Shown here piece after piece: positions 36,675 through 45,607 of a DNA stretch of 64,000 bases. Source of the stretch: Paracoccus sp. MA (lineage in GTDB: Bacteria > Pseudomonadota > Alphaproteobacteria > Rhodobacterales > Rhodobacteraceae); the NCBI RefSeq assembly GCF_020990385.1, contig NZ_CP087597.1, positions 209,001 through 273,000 on the forward strand, written 5' to 3'. The notes under the pieces were generated by a model, which was given only the letters and a program-made list of their open reading frames with translations, had not been told where the DNA came from and did not search any database. The first letter of the stretch is position 1, and every line of letters starts with the position of its first letter. Position numbers and translations under genes: made by a program.

Positions 36675-37556
36675 ATGATCGACCTGGCGGCCGTGCGGGC
36701 CATCGATTTTCACACCCATGCCGAGGAGCCCTGCGGCTGCCATGCCGATGACGGCTATGACGATCTGCAATCGGCCATGGCGCGCTATTTCCGCGCGCCA
36801 TGGCAGCACCCGCCGACCATTGACGAAACGGCGGCGCATTATCGCGCCCAGCGGATTGCGGCGGTGATCTTTCCCGTCGATGCCGAGCGCGAGACCGGCT
36901 ATCGCCGCTATGCCAACGAGGAGGTGGCCGAGGCCTGCGCCCGCCACGCCGACATCCTGATCCCCTTCGCCTCCATCGACCCGGCCCGCGGCCGCATGGG
37001 CGCGCGCGAGGCACGGCGGCTGATCGCCGACCACGGCATTCGCGGCTTCAAGTTCCATCCGACCATGCAGGGATTCTATCCCAACGACCGCATGGCCTGG
37101 CCGCTCTATGAGGCGATCGCCGAATCCGGCCTGCCGGCCCTGTTCCACACCGGCCAGACCGGCGTCGGCGCGGGCATGCGCGGCGGAAACGGCATGCGGC
37201 TGAAATATTCGAATCCGATCCATCTCGATGATGTGGCGGCGGATTTCCCCGACATGCCCATCGTCATGGCGCATCCCTCCTTCCCCTGGCAGGAGGAGGC
37301 GCTGGCCGTCGCCACGCACAAGCCCAATGTCTGGATCGACCTGTCCGGCTGGCGGCCCAGATATTTTCCGCCGATCCTGATTCGATACGCTGATTCCTTG
37401 CTGAAGGATCGCGTCCTGTTCGGATCGGACTGGCCGATGATTGCGCCCGAGGGCTGGCTTGCAGAGTTCGAAGCCTTGCCGATCAAGCCCGAAAACCGCC
37501 CGAAAATCCTCAAGGACAATGCCGCCCGCCTGCTGGGCCTGGAGCAAGCCGGATGA
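36675..37556 (+). CDS. Amidohydrolase-2 family metal enzyme
   Basis: 293 residues with the metal-dependent TIM-barrel amidohydrolase layout: the HxH-type metal site in IDFHTHAEE near residue 14, GFKFHPTMQGFYPND near 120, LFHTGQTG near 157, VMAHPSFPW near 196 and LFGSDWPMI near 250 with the catalytic Asp. The family holds aromatic acid decarboxylases (gamma-resorcylate, 5-carboxyvanillate), hydrolases and lactonases. Within this operon a decarboxylase or hydrolase acting on an aromatic ring acid or its cleavage product is plausible; which one is unknown. The start of the next gene overlaps its stop by four bases. Confidence 0.8.
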   Translation: MIDLAAVRAIDFHTHAEEPCGCHADDGYDDLQSAMARYFRAPWQHPPTIDETAAHYRAQRIAAVIFPVDAERETGYRRYANEEVAEACARHADILIPFASIDPARGRMGAREARRLIADHGIRGFKFHPTMQGFYPNDRMAWPLYEAIAESGLPALFHTGQTGVGAGMRGGNGMRLKYSNPIHLDDVAADFPDMPIVMAHPSFPWQEEALAVATHKPNVWIDLSGWRPRYFPPILIRYADSLLKDRVLFGSDWPMIAPEGWLAEFEALPIKPENRPKILKDNAARLLGLEQAG

Positions 37557-39166
37557 CCCCCTTTGCCGCCCCTGTCGATGACATCCTCTTTTCGCTGGAA
37601 CACGTCGCCGAGGCTGGGCGCCTGCCTGGCTGGGACGAGGATCTCGTGCGCGAGATCGTGACTCAGTTCGCCCGCTTTGCCGAAGCCGAGGTTGCGCCCG
37701 CCGACGAGGCCGCCGACTTGCAGGGCTGTCGGATCGAGGACGGCCGGGTCAGGATGCCCGCCGGGCTGGTCGCCGCCTATCGCGGCTTTGCCGATCAGGG
37801 CTGGCCCGCGCTGACCCTGCCCGAAGCGGCAGGCGGGCAGGGGATGCCCGCCCCTGTCGCGGGTGCCGTGACTGAAATTCTGGCCGGAGCCTCGCACGCG
37901 TTCCAGATGATCACCGGGCTGGTAGCGGGCGCGGCGCGCACCATCACCCGGTTCGGGACCGACGATCAGAAGGCCCTGTGGCTGCCGCGCCTCGCGTCCG
38001 GCGATTGGCTGGCGACCATGGCGCTGACGGAGGCCGGGGCCGGCTCGGACCTCTCGGGCATCCGTTGCCGCGCGTATCGCGACGGCGAGGGCTGGCGGAT
38101 CGAAGGCGAAAAGATCTTTATCTCGGGTGGCGATCACGACCTGACGCCCCGCATCCTGCATCTGGTCCTGGCCCGCACCGGCGATGCCGCAAGCGGGGTC
38201 AAAGGGCTTAGCCTGTTTCTGGTCCCCTCTCACGATGACGACGGCAAGCCCCTGCCGGTATCCGTTACCCGGATCGAGGAAAAGCTGGGCCTGCACGGCT
38301 CTCCGACTTGCCAGATGCTGTTCGACAACGTCCCTGCCGAACTGCTGGCGGCTGAAGGCGACGGGTTGACGGCCATGTTCACGATGATGAACCATGCGCG
38401 GCTGGACGTGGCCTTGCAGGGCGTGGCCCATGCCGCCCGCGCCAGTCACATCGCGCGTGCCTATGCCGCGACGCGCCGCCAGGGCCGGGTCGGAGGCGCG
38501 CCCGCGATGCTGGAGGCGCATCCCGATGTACAACGCATGCTGGACGATGCCGACGCACTCGCCATCGGCGGACGGGCGCTGACCTATCGCGCCCTGGTGG
38601 AGCTGGAATTGAGCGAGCGCCCGGGCCTGGTTGATATTCTGACCCCGGTCTGCAAGTTCGCCTGCACCGAAGCGGGCGTCGCTGCTGCCAATCTCGCCAT
38701 TCAGGTGATGGGCGGCTACGGCTACTTGCGCGAATACCGCGTCGAGCAGGCACTGCGCGACGCTCGGATCACCACGATCTATGAAGGCGCGAACGGCATT
38801 CACGCCTTGGCTCTGGCAACGCGGCTGCTCAAGCAGGCGGACGGGGCGGCGGCAAGAGCCTTCGCCGAGTTCCTGGACCCCCTGCCCGAAACCCGCGCGA
38901 TCTGGGAGACCGCGTGCAAGCGGATGCAGGCGGCTCCGGACCCGGCCGGTGCAGCGCATGCCTTCATGCTGCTGACGATCGAGGCCGCCATGGCGGCAGT
39001 CTGGCAGAGGTTGAACGAGGTTGCGGAACTGGCCCCCAATCCCGCGCGGCTTACGCATCTGTGTGCTCGGCAAACGGCGCTCCACCCAATCCGTTTGCGC
39101 CATCAGGCAGATCTGGTTGCACTGGCGCTGGCAGGGATGCCACAGCAGGGCAGCGCCCAGCGTTGA
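37553..39166 (+). CDS. Acyl-CoA dehydrogenase (HcaD/DmdC-like)
   Basis: 537 residues. The acyl-CoA dehydrogenase N- and middle domains contain MALTEAGAGSDLSGIRC near residue 158 (FAD contact) and EKLGLHGSPTCQM near 243. The C-terminal domain has IQVMGGYGYLREYRVEQALRDARITTIYEGANGIH, in pieces near 385-415, with the catalytic-region Glu. An extra C-terminal helical block of about 100 residues places it with the large DmdC-type forms. In hca-type loci an acyl-CoA dehydrogenase converts dihydro (phenylpropanoyl-CoA) substrates to the cinnamoyl-CoA that the hydratase-lyase can use, a fitting role here. It closes the plus-strand operon. Confidence 0.87.
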   Translation: MTPFAAPVDDILFSLEHVAEAGRLPGWDEDLVREIVTQFARFAEAEVAPADEAADLQGCRIEDGRVRMPAGLVAAYRGFADQGWPALTLPEAAGGQGMPAPVAGAVTEILAGASHAFQMITGLVAGAARTITRFGTDDQKALWLPRLASGDWLATMALTEAGAGSDLSGIRCRAYRDGEGWRIEGEKIFISGGDHDLTPRILHLVLARTGDAASGVKGLSLFLVPSHDDDGKPLPVSVTRIEEKLGLHGSPTCQMLFDNVPAELLAAEGDGLTAMFTMMNHARLDVALQGVAHAARASHIARAYAATRRQGRVGGAPAMLEAHPDVQRMLDDADALAIGGRALTYRALVELELSERPGLVDILTPVCKFACTEAGVAAANLAIQVMGGYGYLREYRVEQALRDARITTIYEGANGIHALALATRLLKQADGAAARAFAEFLDPLPETRAIWETACKRMQAAPDPAGAAHAFMLLTIEAAMAAVWQRLNEVAELAPNPARLTHLCARQTALHPIRLRHQADLVALALAGMPQQGSAQR

Positions 39167-39169
39167 ACA

Positions 39170-39470
39170 TGAAGCCGCTTACTTGGCTGATCCTGCCGCC
39201 TGCGACGGTGCTGATCCGCGCCTCGGTCGATGCCTATCTGGTCTCGCTGGCGCTGCGGCGGGGGATCTGCCTGGCCTCGGACAGCCTGTGGTTCATCTCG
39301 CGCGGGGTGGTGCTGGACGAGGTCGAGCGCGGCTTGCTGGTCGAGTTCCCGACCGGAGCAAGGTTCCTGTCCGGCGCGGTCGGCATGACCCGCCGGCAGG
39401 CCGCCGCGACGCCGGGCCTTGCCACGCTGGAACAGGTGGCGCGCCAGATCGCCGGCCGGGCGGCGGGCGG
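39170..39470 (+). pseudogene. pcaQ: C-terminal fragment of a LysR regulator resembling PcaQ
   Basis: Residues LTWLILPPATVLIRASVDAYL, in pieces, then SDSLWFISRGVVLDEVERGLLVEF and GAVGMTRRQAAATPGLATLEQVARQIAG, match the last third of PcaQ-type regulators of protocatechuate genes. A stretch expected between the first two blocks is shortened. No start, DNA-binding domain or stop of its own remains. The frame is joined at about 39470 to a pobA piece. It is not a functional gene. Confidence 0.72.
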
Positions 39471-39920
39471 CTGGGCACGACCATCCTGCACGGCGTCGAG
39501 GATGTGCGCATCCTCGACCTCGACGGGCCGCAGGCGGCGGTGGAATACACGCAGGACGGCCGGCGCCACCGCCTGAGCTGCGCCTATGTCGCGGGCTGCG
39601 ACGGCTTTCACGGCGTCTCACGCAAGACCATCCCCGAGGATCGGCGCCGCGAATTCGAGCGGGTCTATCCCTTCGGCTGGCTGGGCATCCTGTCGCGCAC
39701 GCCGCCGGTCGCCGACGAGCTGATCTATGCCAATTCGCCGCATGGCTTCGCGCTGGCCTCGATGCGCAACCACAATCTCGTGCGCTATTACGTGCAGGTG
39801 CCGCTGAGCGACCGGGTCGAGGACTGGCCCGACGACCGCTTCTGGGCCGCGTTCCGCCGCCGCATCCCCGCCCAGGCCGCGGCAGGGCTGGTCACCGGCC
39901 CCTCGATCGAGAAAGCCGGG
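39470..39920 (+). pseudogene. pobA: Internal fragment of 4-hydroxybenzoate 3-monooxygenase
   Basis: About 150 residues are readable in one frame (starting near TTILHGVEDVRILDLDG) and match the middle of PobA: CDGFHGVSRKTIPEDRRREFERVYPFGWLGIL (in pieces), ELIYANSPHGFALASMRN, VRYYVQVPLSDRVEDWPDDRFW, and LVTGPSIEK. The intact flavoenzyme (about 390 residues) hydroxylates 4-hydroxybenzoate to protocatechuate. Both the N-terminal FAD-binding start and the C-terminal third are missing. It is joined on the left to pcaQ DNA and on the right to a tetR gene. Confidence 0.87.
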
Positions 39921-40504
39921 CGCAGGCCACGGTTCGCGCCATCATCGAGGCGACCGCTCAGGTTCTGGTGCATGCCGGGTTCGAGCGGATGACCACCGCG
40001 ATGGTGGCGGAGCGGGCAGGGGTCAGCGTCGGCTCGCTCTACCAGTATTATCCGAACAAGCAGGCGCTGGCGGCGGCGGTGGTCGATCATTACGGCGAGA
40101 TCTTTGCTGCGCGTTTCGCCCGGGCGATTGCGGCAGGACCAGGCGATACGCTGGTCGAGACGGTCGACGCGCTTGTCGCGACCGCTTTCGAGAGCCACCC
40201 GCACGATCCACGGCTCCACAAGGTGCTGATCGAGATCGCGCCACGCGTCGGTCGTGGCGATCACAGGAAGGCGCTCAGCGCCCGGATCGCGGCACTGATC
40301 GAGGAAAAGTTGCGGCGCCATGCGGGCGAACTGGCCGCCGATCTCGACCCGGCAGAGGCGGCGGTGATGCTTGAGGCCCTGCTGGAAACCGCCGCGCACC
40401 GTGCGCTCGAGCAGCATCCTGCCAGCCTGTCGACAGCGAGATTTGCAGGCGAGTGTCGGAGGATGGTCCTGGCCTACCTCACATGCCCGGCGGGGCGCTC
40501 CTGA
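39921..40504 (+). pseudogene. TetR-family regulator lacking its start
   Basis: About 190 residues in one frame: ATVRAIIEATAQVLVHAGFERMTTAMVAERAGVSVGSLYQYYPNKQAL (in pieces) is a complete TetR helix-turn-helix, followed by a helical ligand domain to the stop at 40504. The match begins a few residues inside the usual N-terminus, directly at the pobA fragment, and no suitable start codon with a ribosome site precedes it. It may be made only as part of a read-through product. Possibly the original gene lost its promoter and first codons in the same rearrangement. Confidence 0.75.
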
Positions 40505-40507
40505 GGA

Positions 40508-40635
40508 AGCTTTCATGGTGGCCCTCGGCGAAGGAAGGCAAGGTGGCGCTGACGCCGGCGCAGCTGTCGATGCTCCTGGAAGGGATCGACTGGCGCGCGC
40601 CGGAGCGGACCTGGAGGCCCTTGGCGGCAGGCTAA
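40508..40635 (+). pseudogene. tnpB: IS66 TnpB, C-terminal end only
   Basis: The last ~40 residues of TnpB are readable (WPSAKEGKVALTPAQLSMLL, then GIDWRAPERTWRPLAAG and a stop at 40635). The preceding ~75 residues are missing. It lies 59 bases before tnpC, the normal order in IS66. Confidence 0.8.
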
Positions 40636-40694
40636 TCCAAGGGGCATGCAATCGCAGGATTCCCACAAGGAATCCCGTGAGATAGACTTCTCCC

Positions 40695-42193
40695 ATGCTC
40701 GATCACACCCTGACCTTGCCGGACGACCCCGAGGAGCTTCGCAGCTTCACCGCGCGGCTTCTGGCCGAGGTGAAGGCGCAGGCGATCCTGATCGAGAAGC
40801 TGCGCCACCAGTTGGCCGGGCACCGGGCGCAGCGGTTCGGAGCCTCGTCGGAGACGGCCGAGCAGCTGCAACTGGCGCTCGAGACCAGCGAGATCGCCGC
40901 TGCCGCGATGACGGCGCGGATGAAGCTGCCGGACATCGAGGAGAAGGACCGCCCCAAGCGCCGGCCGATCCCGGATCACATCCCGCGGATGGAAGTGGAA
41001 CTGACCCCGGGCGCCGAGGCCTGCGCCGATTGCGGCGGGCGGCTGCGCCGGATCGGCGAGGATGTGACCGAAGAGCTGGAGTATGTGCCGGGACGCTTCA
41101 TCGTGAACCGGATCGTGCGGCCCCGGCTGACCTGCGCCTGCTGCGAACGGTTCGTCCAGGCCCCGCTGCCGACGCGCCCCATCGAGCGCGGCCGTCCCGG
41201 GCCTGGCCTGCTGGCCCATGTCCTGGCCAGTAAATATGCCGACCATCTTCCCCTCTATCGCCAGAGCCAGATCTTCGAGCGCGAAGGTATCGACCTCGAC
41301 CGCTCTACTCTGGCGGACTGGGTCGGCAAGACCACCGCCCTGCTGGAACCGCTGTCCGAGGCCATCGGGCGCCATGTCCTGTCGGCCGAAGCGATCTTCG
41401 TGGATGACACGCCCGTTCAGATGCTGGCGCCGGGCACCGGCAAGACCCAGACCGCGCGGCTCTGGACCTATGCCCGTGACGAGCGCCCCTGGGGCGGGGA
41501 TGCTCCACCAGCGGCATGGTATCGGTTCTCCGGCGACCGGAAGGGCCAGCACCCCAAGGATCACCTCGCCCGGTTCCGCGGCTGGATGCATGCCGATGGC
41601 TATGCCGGGTTCGAGGACCTCTATCGCTCCGGAGCCATCCGCGAAGTTGCCTGCATGGCTCATGTCCGGCGCAAGTTCGTCGACATCCACCGGTCGCAGG
41701 CGTCCCCCATCGCCGAAGAGGCCATCGCCCGGATCGCCCAGCTCTACGCCGTCGAGAAGGAGGCCCGAGGCTCGCCGCCTGACCCTCGCGCGCAACTCCG
41801 CCGCGCCCATGCCGCCCCGGTCTTCGACGATCTCGAGGTCTGGCTGGCCATGCAGCTCACCACGATCTCGGGTAAATCCCCACTCGCGGCCGCCATCCGC
41901 TATGCGCTAACTCGCATGGAGCGCCTGCCCCCTACCTTGATCACGGCATCCTCGAGCTCGACAACAACGCCGCCGAACGCGCAATGCGCGCCATAGCCCT
42001 CGGGCGGAAGAACTACCTCTTCTTCGGATCAGAAGCGGGCGGCAAGACAGCTGCCATCGCCTACACGCTGATCGAAACCGCCAAGCTCAACGCAATCGAT
42101 CCCCACGCCTGGCTCGCCGACACCATCGCCCGCATCCCAGACTACAGGATCACCAAGGTCGACGACCTGCTGCCCTGGCGATGGAACGGGTAG
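40695..42193 (+). pseudogene. tnpC: IS66 transposase TnpC with a frameshift before the catalytic Glu
   Basis: The first frame (40695 to about 41935) holds the N-terminal coiled region, the zinc-finger segment (CADCGG near residue 112, CACCERF near 150) and the DDE domain start with AIFVDDTPVQML and MHADGYAGFEDL. After RMERLP the frame is wrong. Reading one base over gives DHGILELDNNAAERAMRAIALGRKNYLF (in pieces), with the catalytic Glu, and continues to the stop at 42193. One base missing near 41930 (CTGCCCCCTACC) explains this. The main frame ends at 41996 without the Glu, so the enzyme should be inactive. Confidence 0.87.
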
Positions 42194-42216
42194 CGGTCAG
42201 GCCGGACGGTTACGAT

Positions 42217-42341
42217 TGATCTGACCCTCGGTCTGCCCGTTCGACCAGGACTCCCGCAACGCGGCTGCGATGGCGGCGTAATCCCTCCTAAGGCCGCGGG
42301 CGAAGGAAGTGATCATGCTGTCTTCGGCCTCGTCAATCCAG
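42217..42341 (-). pseudogene. ISL3-family transposase remnant
   Basis: Minus-strand reading gives DWIDEAEDSMITSFARGLRR, then AIAAALRESWSNGQTEGQIN, the C-terminal DDE region of ISL3-type transposases with the catalytic Glu in GQTEGQIN. Only about 40 residues are left. It is cut by the IS66 right end on one side and runs into the ampR 3' end on the other. Confidence 0.7.
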
Positions 42342-43217
42342 TCACGCGACATCCTCGCAACGCGCCACGAGCCATTCCCGCAATGCGCCTTGCCCGGTGG
42401 TTTCGGGGCTGGCGTGCAAGCGGGTCAGCCAGTAATCGCCCGCCGCAAGCTCGGCCTCGAACGGCCGGGCCAACCGTCCGGCCTGGATCCAGGGCGAAAA
42501 CAGCGCCACCGGCACCAGCCCCACCCCATGGGACCGGGCGGCCATTTCAGCGATGGCCAGCGAGCTGTCGAAGACCGGGCCGCGCAGCTGCGGCGCCGGC
42601 AGTCCCTGGCTGGCGAACCACCGCTCCCATTCATTCGCGCGATAGGATCGCAGCAGGGGCACCGACAGAAGGTCCTCGACCCTGCGCAGGCGCCCGGCCA
42701 GGTCGGGGCCGCATACCGCCATCATCGCGCCGCCCATCAGCCTGGTCGCCGCCACGCCGTGCCAGCTGCCGTCGCCGAACCGCACCGCCAGATCCAGCCC
42801 TTCGCCGGCCAGGTCGACGCGGTTGTTGTTCGTGTGGATGCGCAGGTCCAGAAAGGGGTGGAGCCGCTGGAAATCCGCAAGGCGCGGGATCAGCCATTCC
42901 GTGGCGAAGCTGCTGACGACGCCCAGGTTGATCGTCTCGTGATAGTGCCCGGCGGAAAAGCGGTCCAGCGTCCCGGACATCTCGTCGAAGATCCGGGTCA
43001 GGACCGGGGCCAGCATGATCCCCTCTTCGGTCAGCACCAGCCCGCGCGGGACGCGGCGGAACAGCGTGACCCCCAGGCGCTCTTCCAGCCCGCGGATCTG
43101 GTGGCTCAGCGCCGCCTGCGTCACGCAAAGCTCGATGGCGGCGCGGGTCAGGTTCAGATGGCGCGAGGCCACCTCGAAGGCGCGCAGGGCATTCAGGGGA
43201 AGTTGCGGGCGATCCAT
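42342..43217 (-). CDS. ampR: LysR-type beta-lactamase regulator AmpR
   Basis: 291 residues. The N-terminus (LPLNALRAFEVASRHLNLTRAAIELCVTQAALSHQI, in pieces) is the AmpR/GcvA-type winged helix, and residues 90-290 form the effector domain. The gene lies divergent from the class C beta-lactamase gene with 126 bases between, the standard ampR-ampC arrangement. There AmpR switches between repression and activation of ampC as cell-wall muropeptides change. GcvA-type relatives share the fold, so the AmpR call relies on both sequence and context. Confidence 0.87.
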   Translation of the reverse strand: MDRPQLPLNALRAFEVASRHLNLTRAAIELCVTQAALSHQIRGLEERLGVTLFRRVPRGLVLTEEGIMLAPVLTRIFDEMSGTLDRFSAGHYHETINLGVVSSFATEWLIPRLADFQRLHPFLDLRIHTNNNRVDLAGEGLDLAVRFGDGSWHGVAATRLMGGAMMAVCGPDLAGRLRRVEDLLSVPLLRSYRANEWERWFASQGLPAPQLRGPVFDSSLAIAEMAARSHGVGLVPVALFSPWIQAGRLARPFEAELAAGDYWLTRLHASPETTGQGALREWLVARCEDVA

Positions 43218-43343
43218 GCCGCCGAAATTAGATTATCTCATGGCAGAAGTGAAATATCATCGTTTGTGTCCTGTTGCCGTTTCGCCTTAACTCGGCGCAT
43301 GGCGGCCGCAGCCGGGCCGCCCCGATATGAGCAGAGCAGAAAC
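43218..43343. promoter_or_regulatory. ampR-ampC divergent control region
   Basis: The 126-base spacer has an AT-richer centre (TTAGATTATCTCATGGCAGA near 43230) that could hold the LysR-type T-N11-A box bound by AmpR and the two back-to-back promoters. No clear -35/-10 pair can be fixed by eye. The ampC ribosome site is weak. Confidence 0.5.
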
Positions 43344-44516
43344 ATGAATATGAATTATGGATGCGCGGGCCTTGGCCTGATCGCAGCGGGCCTTGCCATG
43401 CCGGCCTCGGCGATGAGCGAGGCCGAGTTCCAGCAGATGGCGGCCGGGATCTTCGCCCCCGTCATCGCCGAGCATGACATTCCCGGCCTTGCCGTAGGCA
43501 TCACCTGGCGGGGGCAGGACTATGTCTATACCGCCGGCATGGCCGACCGCGCGGCCGCCGTGCCCGTCACGGCCGAGACGCTGTTCGAACTGGGTTCGAT
43601 CAGCAAGACCTTCAACGTGACGCTGGCCGCGCTGGCCGCGCAAGAGAGACGCCTGTCGCTGGCCGATCCGGTTGCGGCGCATCTGCCGGAGTTGAAAGGC
43701 AGCGCGATCGGCTCGGTCTCGCTGATGGACCTCGCCACCCATCAGACCGGCGGCCTGCCTCTGCAGGTGCCGGATGAGGCCGGCGACGACGGCACGCTGA
43801 TGCGCTGGCTTCAGGACTGGCAGCCGGTGCCGGGCCAGGGCGAGCGGTCCTATTCGAATGTCAGCATTGGCCTTCTGGGACGGATCGCCGCCCGGGCCTT
43901 CGGCGAACCCTATGCCGAGGCGCTGCGCGCCCATCTCCTGCAGCCGCTGAGGCTGGACAGCACCCATGTCGATGTGCCGGAGGCAGAGATGCGGCGCTAT
44001 GCCTGGGGCTATTCGCGCCGGGACGACAGCGCCATCCGGGTCAATCCCGGGATGCTCGACGACGAGGCCTATGGTCTGAAGTCGGACCTGCAGGACATGC
44101 TGCGCTTCCTGCGGATCAACCTGGGCGACGCGGACGTCCCGCTTAAGCTGCGCGAGGCTGTGGCGCAGGCGCATGCGGGCCGGACGGGAACACAGCATTT
44201 CCAACAGGCGATGATCTGGGAACGCTATCCCTGGCCGGTTTCCCGCGATCAGCTGCTGGCCGGGAATGCGGCCGAGATGGTGATGGAAAGCCAGCCCGCG
44301 ACCCGGTTGGACCAGCCCGATCTGTCCGATCAGGCAGTGCTGTTCAGCAAGACCGGATCGACCAACGGCTTCGGGGGCTATGTCGCCTTCATCCCGGACG
44401 AGGACCTGGGCCTGGTCATCCTGGCCAATCGCAACATTCCCAATCCCGCCCGCGTGGATGCCGGACTGGCCCTGATCGAGGCCGTTCTGGAGACAGGACA
44501 GCGAACCCAGCCTTGA
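43344..44516 (+). CDS. ampC: Class C (AmpC-type) beta-lactamase
   Basis: 390 residues from MNMNYGCAGLGL, with a signal peptide ending AMPASA (about residue 23), so it is periplasmic. The serine beta-lactamase motifs are in order: SISK (catalytic Ser, S-x-x-K) near residue 92, YSN (Y-x-N) near 172 and KTG near 338. Length and motifs match class C enzymes, which open the beta-lactam ring of penicillins and cephalosporins. The divergent ampR gene suggests inducible expression. The flanks are broken IS elements (ISL3/IS66 on the left, IS256 on the right), so the pair may have moved as a unit. Confidence 0.92.
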   Translation: MNMNYGCAGLGLIAAGLAMPASAMSEAEFQQMAAGIFAPVIAEHDIPGLAVGITWRGQDYVYTAGMADRAAAVPVTAETLFELGSISKTFNVTLAALAAQERRLSLADPVAAHLPELKGSAIGSVSLMDLATHQTGGLPLQVPDEAGDDGTLMRWLQDWQPVPGQGERSYSNVSIGLLGRIAARAFGEPYAEALRAHLLQPLRLDSTHVDVPEAEMRRYAWGYSRRDDSAIRVNPGMLDDEAYGLKSDLQDMLRFLRINLGDADVPLKLREAVAQAHAGRTGTQHFQQAMIWERYPWPVSRDQLLAGNAAEMVMESQPATRLDQPDLSDQAVLFSKTGSTNGFGGYVAFIPDEDLGLVILANRNIPNPARVDAGLALIEAVLETGQRTQP

Positions 44517-44732
44517 TGTATTCTTGGTTTTTGCCGGCCTTCGGACCGTATCGAAAGGCATGTAAGTCGGAGCATGCAACCTCAAGGTCGAGCTTGGGGC
44601 GTTGCCATGAAGGCTGAAGAGCGACGTTTGCCTTCGGCCGCCTGATGCTGGTCGCTGCATTGAGGGCCTTCGGGGTGACCGTAAGCTTTGGGCCGACTCT
44701 GCTTGAGGACAGACCAAAGCTGACGGATGATG

Positions 44733-45466
44733 AGAGTGTCAGATTTTCTGTGTATAGCCGATCCGTTCCATGCTTTACGGAAAGGAAGCATGCATGTCGA
44801 TCTCGAAGGAATTCTGGCTCTCGGTGATGAACGAGCTGAAGAACCGCGGGCTCCAGGACATCCTGATCGCGGTCGTGGACGGGCTGAAGGGAGGCGATCA
44901 CCGCTGCCTTTCCGGAGGCCATGGTCCAGACCTGCCCTCGCCAGGGGCTCTCGGACCAATGGCGTTCCCATGGCTCGATGCATCTGGTTCGCCACAGCCT
45001 GAACTTCTGCTCATGGAAGGACCGCGAGGCGGTGGCGGCCGACCTGCGCCGGATCTACGGGGCCACGACCGCCGACATGGCCGCCGCCGAGCTCGATGCT
45101 TTCGAGGGGAAAATGGGCCGCGAAATACGCCTCCATTGCCCCGGCCTGGCGGCGGTCGTGGCAGGAGGTGATCCCGTTCCTCGCCTTCGATCCGGCAATC
45201 CGAAAGGTGATTTATACGACCAACGCCATCGAGAGCCTGAACCGCGTGATCCGGAAATCGATCAAGACACGCGGCTCGTTCCCGACCGATGATGCCGCCA
45301 CCAGGCTGATCTACCTGGCGGTCCGCAGCTTCAGAAAGATGGCCGCAACGTCCGGAATGGTTTGCCCCCCGCAACCAGTTCGCCATAATGTTCGGCGAGC
45401 GCTTCGCCGCTTGAGTATCTGAAACCCCATGGGACGGGCCAGATACACAGAATTCAGGATACTCCC
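44733..45466 (+). mobile_element. Internally deleted IS256-family element with decayed transposase
   Basis: Both ends look preserved: AGTGTCAGATTTTCTGTGTA starting near 44736 on the left, and the complement of GAGTATCCTGAATTCTGTGT ending near 45466 on the right, which share the TTCTGTGTAT core of this family's repeats. Between them the transposase starts in the middle of the protein (KEFWLSVMNELKNRGLQDIL), so the first half is deleted. The rest is spread over several frames: HLVRHSLNFCSWKDREAVAA, then KWAAKYASIAPAWRRSW, then TTNAIESLNRVIRKSIKTRG with the Glu. About 45 extra bases sit after QTC near 44930. It could be moved only by another element's transposase. Confidence 0.8.
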
Positions 45467-45607
45467 CGGATGATAGGCGCCGCGGCACCAAACGCGGGAA
45501 TGCAGCGTTGGAGAGCTTTCCATACCCGGTTCAGACCCGATCACTCGCTCTTGGCACAATCCGGCTGCGTCCTCGCGATCTGCCCCCGATATCGGGCCTC
45601 TCCAGCC

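Larger units (their letters stand above)
40508..42213 (+). mobile_element. Partial IS66-family element
   Basis: It comprises the end of tnpB, then tnpC, then a right end at GGTCAGGCCGGACGGTTAC, which as its complement (GTAACCGTCCGG) resembles IS66 terminal repeats. The left end, tnpA and most of tnpB are missing, the break lying at the end of the tetR fragment. tnpC carries a frameshift. On the right it abuts an ISL3-family remnant into which it probably inserted. Confidence 0.78.

Noticed and set aside
42309..43343. N-terminal 345-codon extension of the beta-lactamase frame
   Set aside because: The extension is antisense to ampR; the signal peptide and the divergent arrangement fix the start at 43344.
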